In this document: positions 63,095 to 64,000 of the stretch, piece by piece
Layout of the letters: every line of letters starts with the position of its first letter
Numbering within the stretch: position 1 is the stretch's first letter
NCBI GenBank assembly: GCA_947184155.2
Contig: CAMXCT020001113.1
Span: 840,206-904,205, forward strand
Reading direction: 5' to 3'
Length of the DNA stretch: 64,000 nucleotides
Source: Cladocopium goreaui
Taxonomy: Eukaryota; Sar; Dinophyceae; Suessiales; Symbiodiniaceae
Program-made: the position numbers and the translations under genes
The notes under the pieces: generated by a model
Told to the model about the DNA's origin: nothing
The model's database searches: none
The model's input: the letters and a program-made list of their open reading frames with translations, nothing else

Positions 63095-64000
63095 AATTAA
63101 TTGTACTTTCAATGGAATAATGGATCTAGTGGTTCCTGACTTACAATCAGACGAAAGACGATTTGTAAAATTGACCAACTTCGGCCTGGCGGCCAAGATA
63201 ATCATTGCGACTCAATGGTTTACTTACAAGGTTCCTTGGAAAGAAAAAAAATTGTTGGTCAAATTTACTATGGAACCATTGTGATTTATGCATATTCATG
63301 TCTACAGTCTATATATTCTAATTATATCATTTCCATAAATCGACATTCAACTCGCGATTTGCTAGTATGATGAGAATCTGGTGGGATATTTGGGTACAGC
63401 CACAAAGTGGGCCTTTCAGTTCTGTTTGTTGGTTTCATTGAACCGTTCAACTGTGTTGTGTAGATATAAATATATATCTTGATAAATTATAACGGCCTCA
63501 CTCCGACCTCACTGGAATCATGGTTGATAAGGGGAATCATCATAATCATTCCCAAATAGCCTTAATTCAGGTTAGTGAAATATTATAATTTACCCGTATA
63601 TATATATTATTTTTATTATCATTATTATTATCATTATCATTATTGCTAGTAGTATTTTTATTGTTCTTATTATTATATATCGCCCATAAAGCTGAGTTAT
63701 TGGACCAAGTTACCCATCTTGCGGGACAATAATCCATTCTGGGCAAATTGTTTCCTCGTCACTGGGTGAACTGACCATGATAGTTTAGCATTGGAGCAAC
63801 AATCCCAAAGATGTTTGATTTCAGGTTTGGGAAGTGCCAAGAATATCTGGGTAGACATTGGTTGGATAGGTTTTTTTTGATATTTTATGGAGTTTTGAGC
63901 TATCCATGGGGAAACCGATTTTATCATATATTCTTGTTTCTACATCAAAGATTGGCACACATTGATTCACAGGGCTGCGAGTCGGGGCTGCGAGTCGATT
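63095..64000. other. Unassigned AT-rich DNA
   Basis: (TTATTA/TCATTA) microsatellite at 63600-63680. No exon or complete element recognised; the window ends in a GGGCTGCGAGTCG duplication. Confidence 0.45.

Noticed and set aside
1-64000. tRNA, rRNA or spliced-leader RNA genes
   Set aside because: I saw no cloverleaf, rRNA core motif or full leader followed by a donor and Sm-like site; a covariance-model scan was not possible.

Overview
The window looks like gene-poor nuclear DNA of a dinoflagellate, possibly a Symbiodiniaceae-type genome. The direct evidence is: tiny GC3-rich exons separated by introns with GT, GC and apparently GA donors; a 16-nt exact match to the 3' part of the dinoflagellate spliced leader (DinoSL) inside a DIRS-type retrotransposon; a LINE C-terminal zinc-finger fragment of a type I associate with dinoflagellates; very large amounts of tetra- and pentanucleotide repeat; and many short inverted-repeat (MITE-like) elements. 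The assignment to dinoflagellate is firm inference; the family is a guess. Two 100-N assembly gaps (23140-23239, 33774-33873) break the window. I did no database searches; exon calls rest on reading frame, GC at third codon positions, splice-site context and phase agreement.

Layout. 1-8.6 kb: mostly unassigned DNA with a TATG microsatellite and a few weak plus-strand exon candidates. 8.6-11.0 kb: a 2.3-kb element with terminal inverted repeats, subterminal 118-bp direct repeats and an unexplained cluster of about 14 copies of a 13-mer (CTCTATAAAATGC). 11.2-16.8 kb: minus-strand multi-exon genes, one ending in a J-domain (HPDKNPD, VATAVFQFLQ) and one ending in a basic helix-like C-terminus, separated by a long TACAT-type repeat. 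18.3-25.7 kb: two nearly identical DIRS-order tyrosine-recombinase retrotransposon copies (Gag, RT/RNase H, tyrosine recombinase, split direct repeats) head to head around an assembly gap. 25.7-29.6 kb: a run of small plus-strand exons. 30.3-32.6 kb: a frameshifted Pif1-like helicase on the minus strand. 33.5-38.2 kb: satellite and microsatellite country (CACTA-pentamer, an eight-copy 94-bp satellite, GATA). 38.2-64 kb: a plus-strand gene landscape in which short exons lie between at least five families of MITE-like elements; six exons between 45.9 and 55.5 kb join in phase to a stop codon. A 267-aa minus-strand single-exon ORF with three internal repeats sits at 42.3-43.1 kb, a 1.3-kb AT-only block at 46.5-47.8 kb and a 29-bp satellite at 62.5-63.1 kb.

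How it fits together. The ordinary genes are thinly spread and directionally grouped (minus at 11-17 kb, plus at 26-30 kb and again at 40-60 kb), and most of the mass is mobile or tandem DNA lying in introns and between genes. The best candidates for something new are the DinoSL-like segment within the DIRS split repeat, the Gag and Pol frames divided only by an in-frame TGA, the 13-mer cluster, the MITE families that sit against splice acceptors (introner-like), and the repeat-built 267-aa protein.
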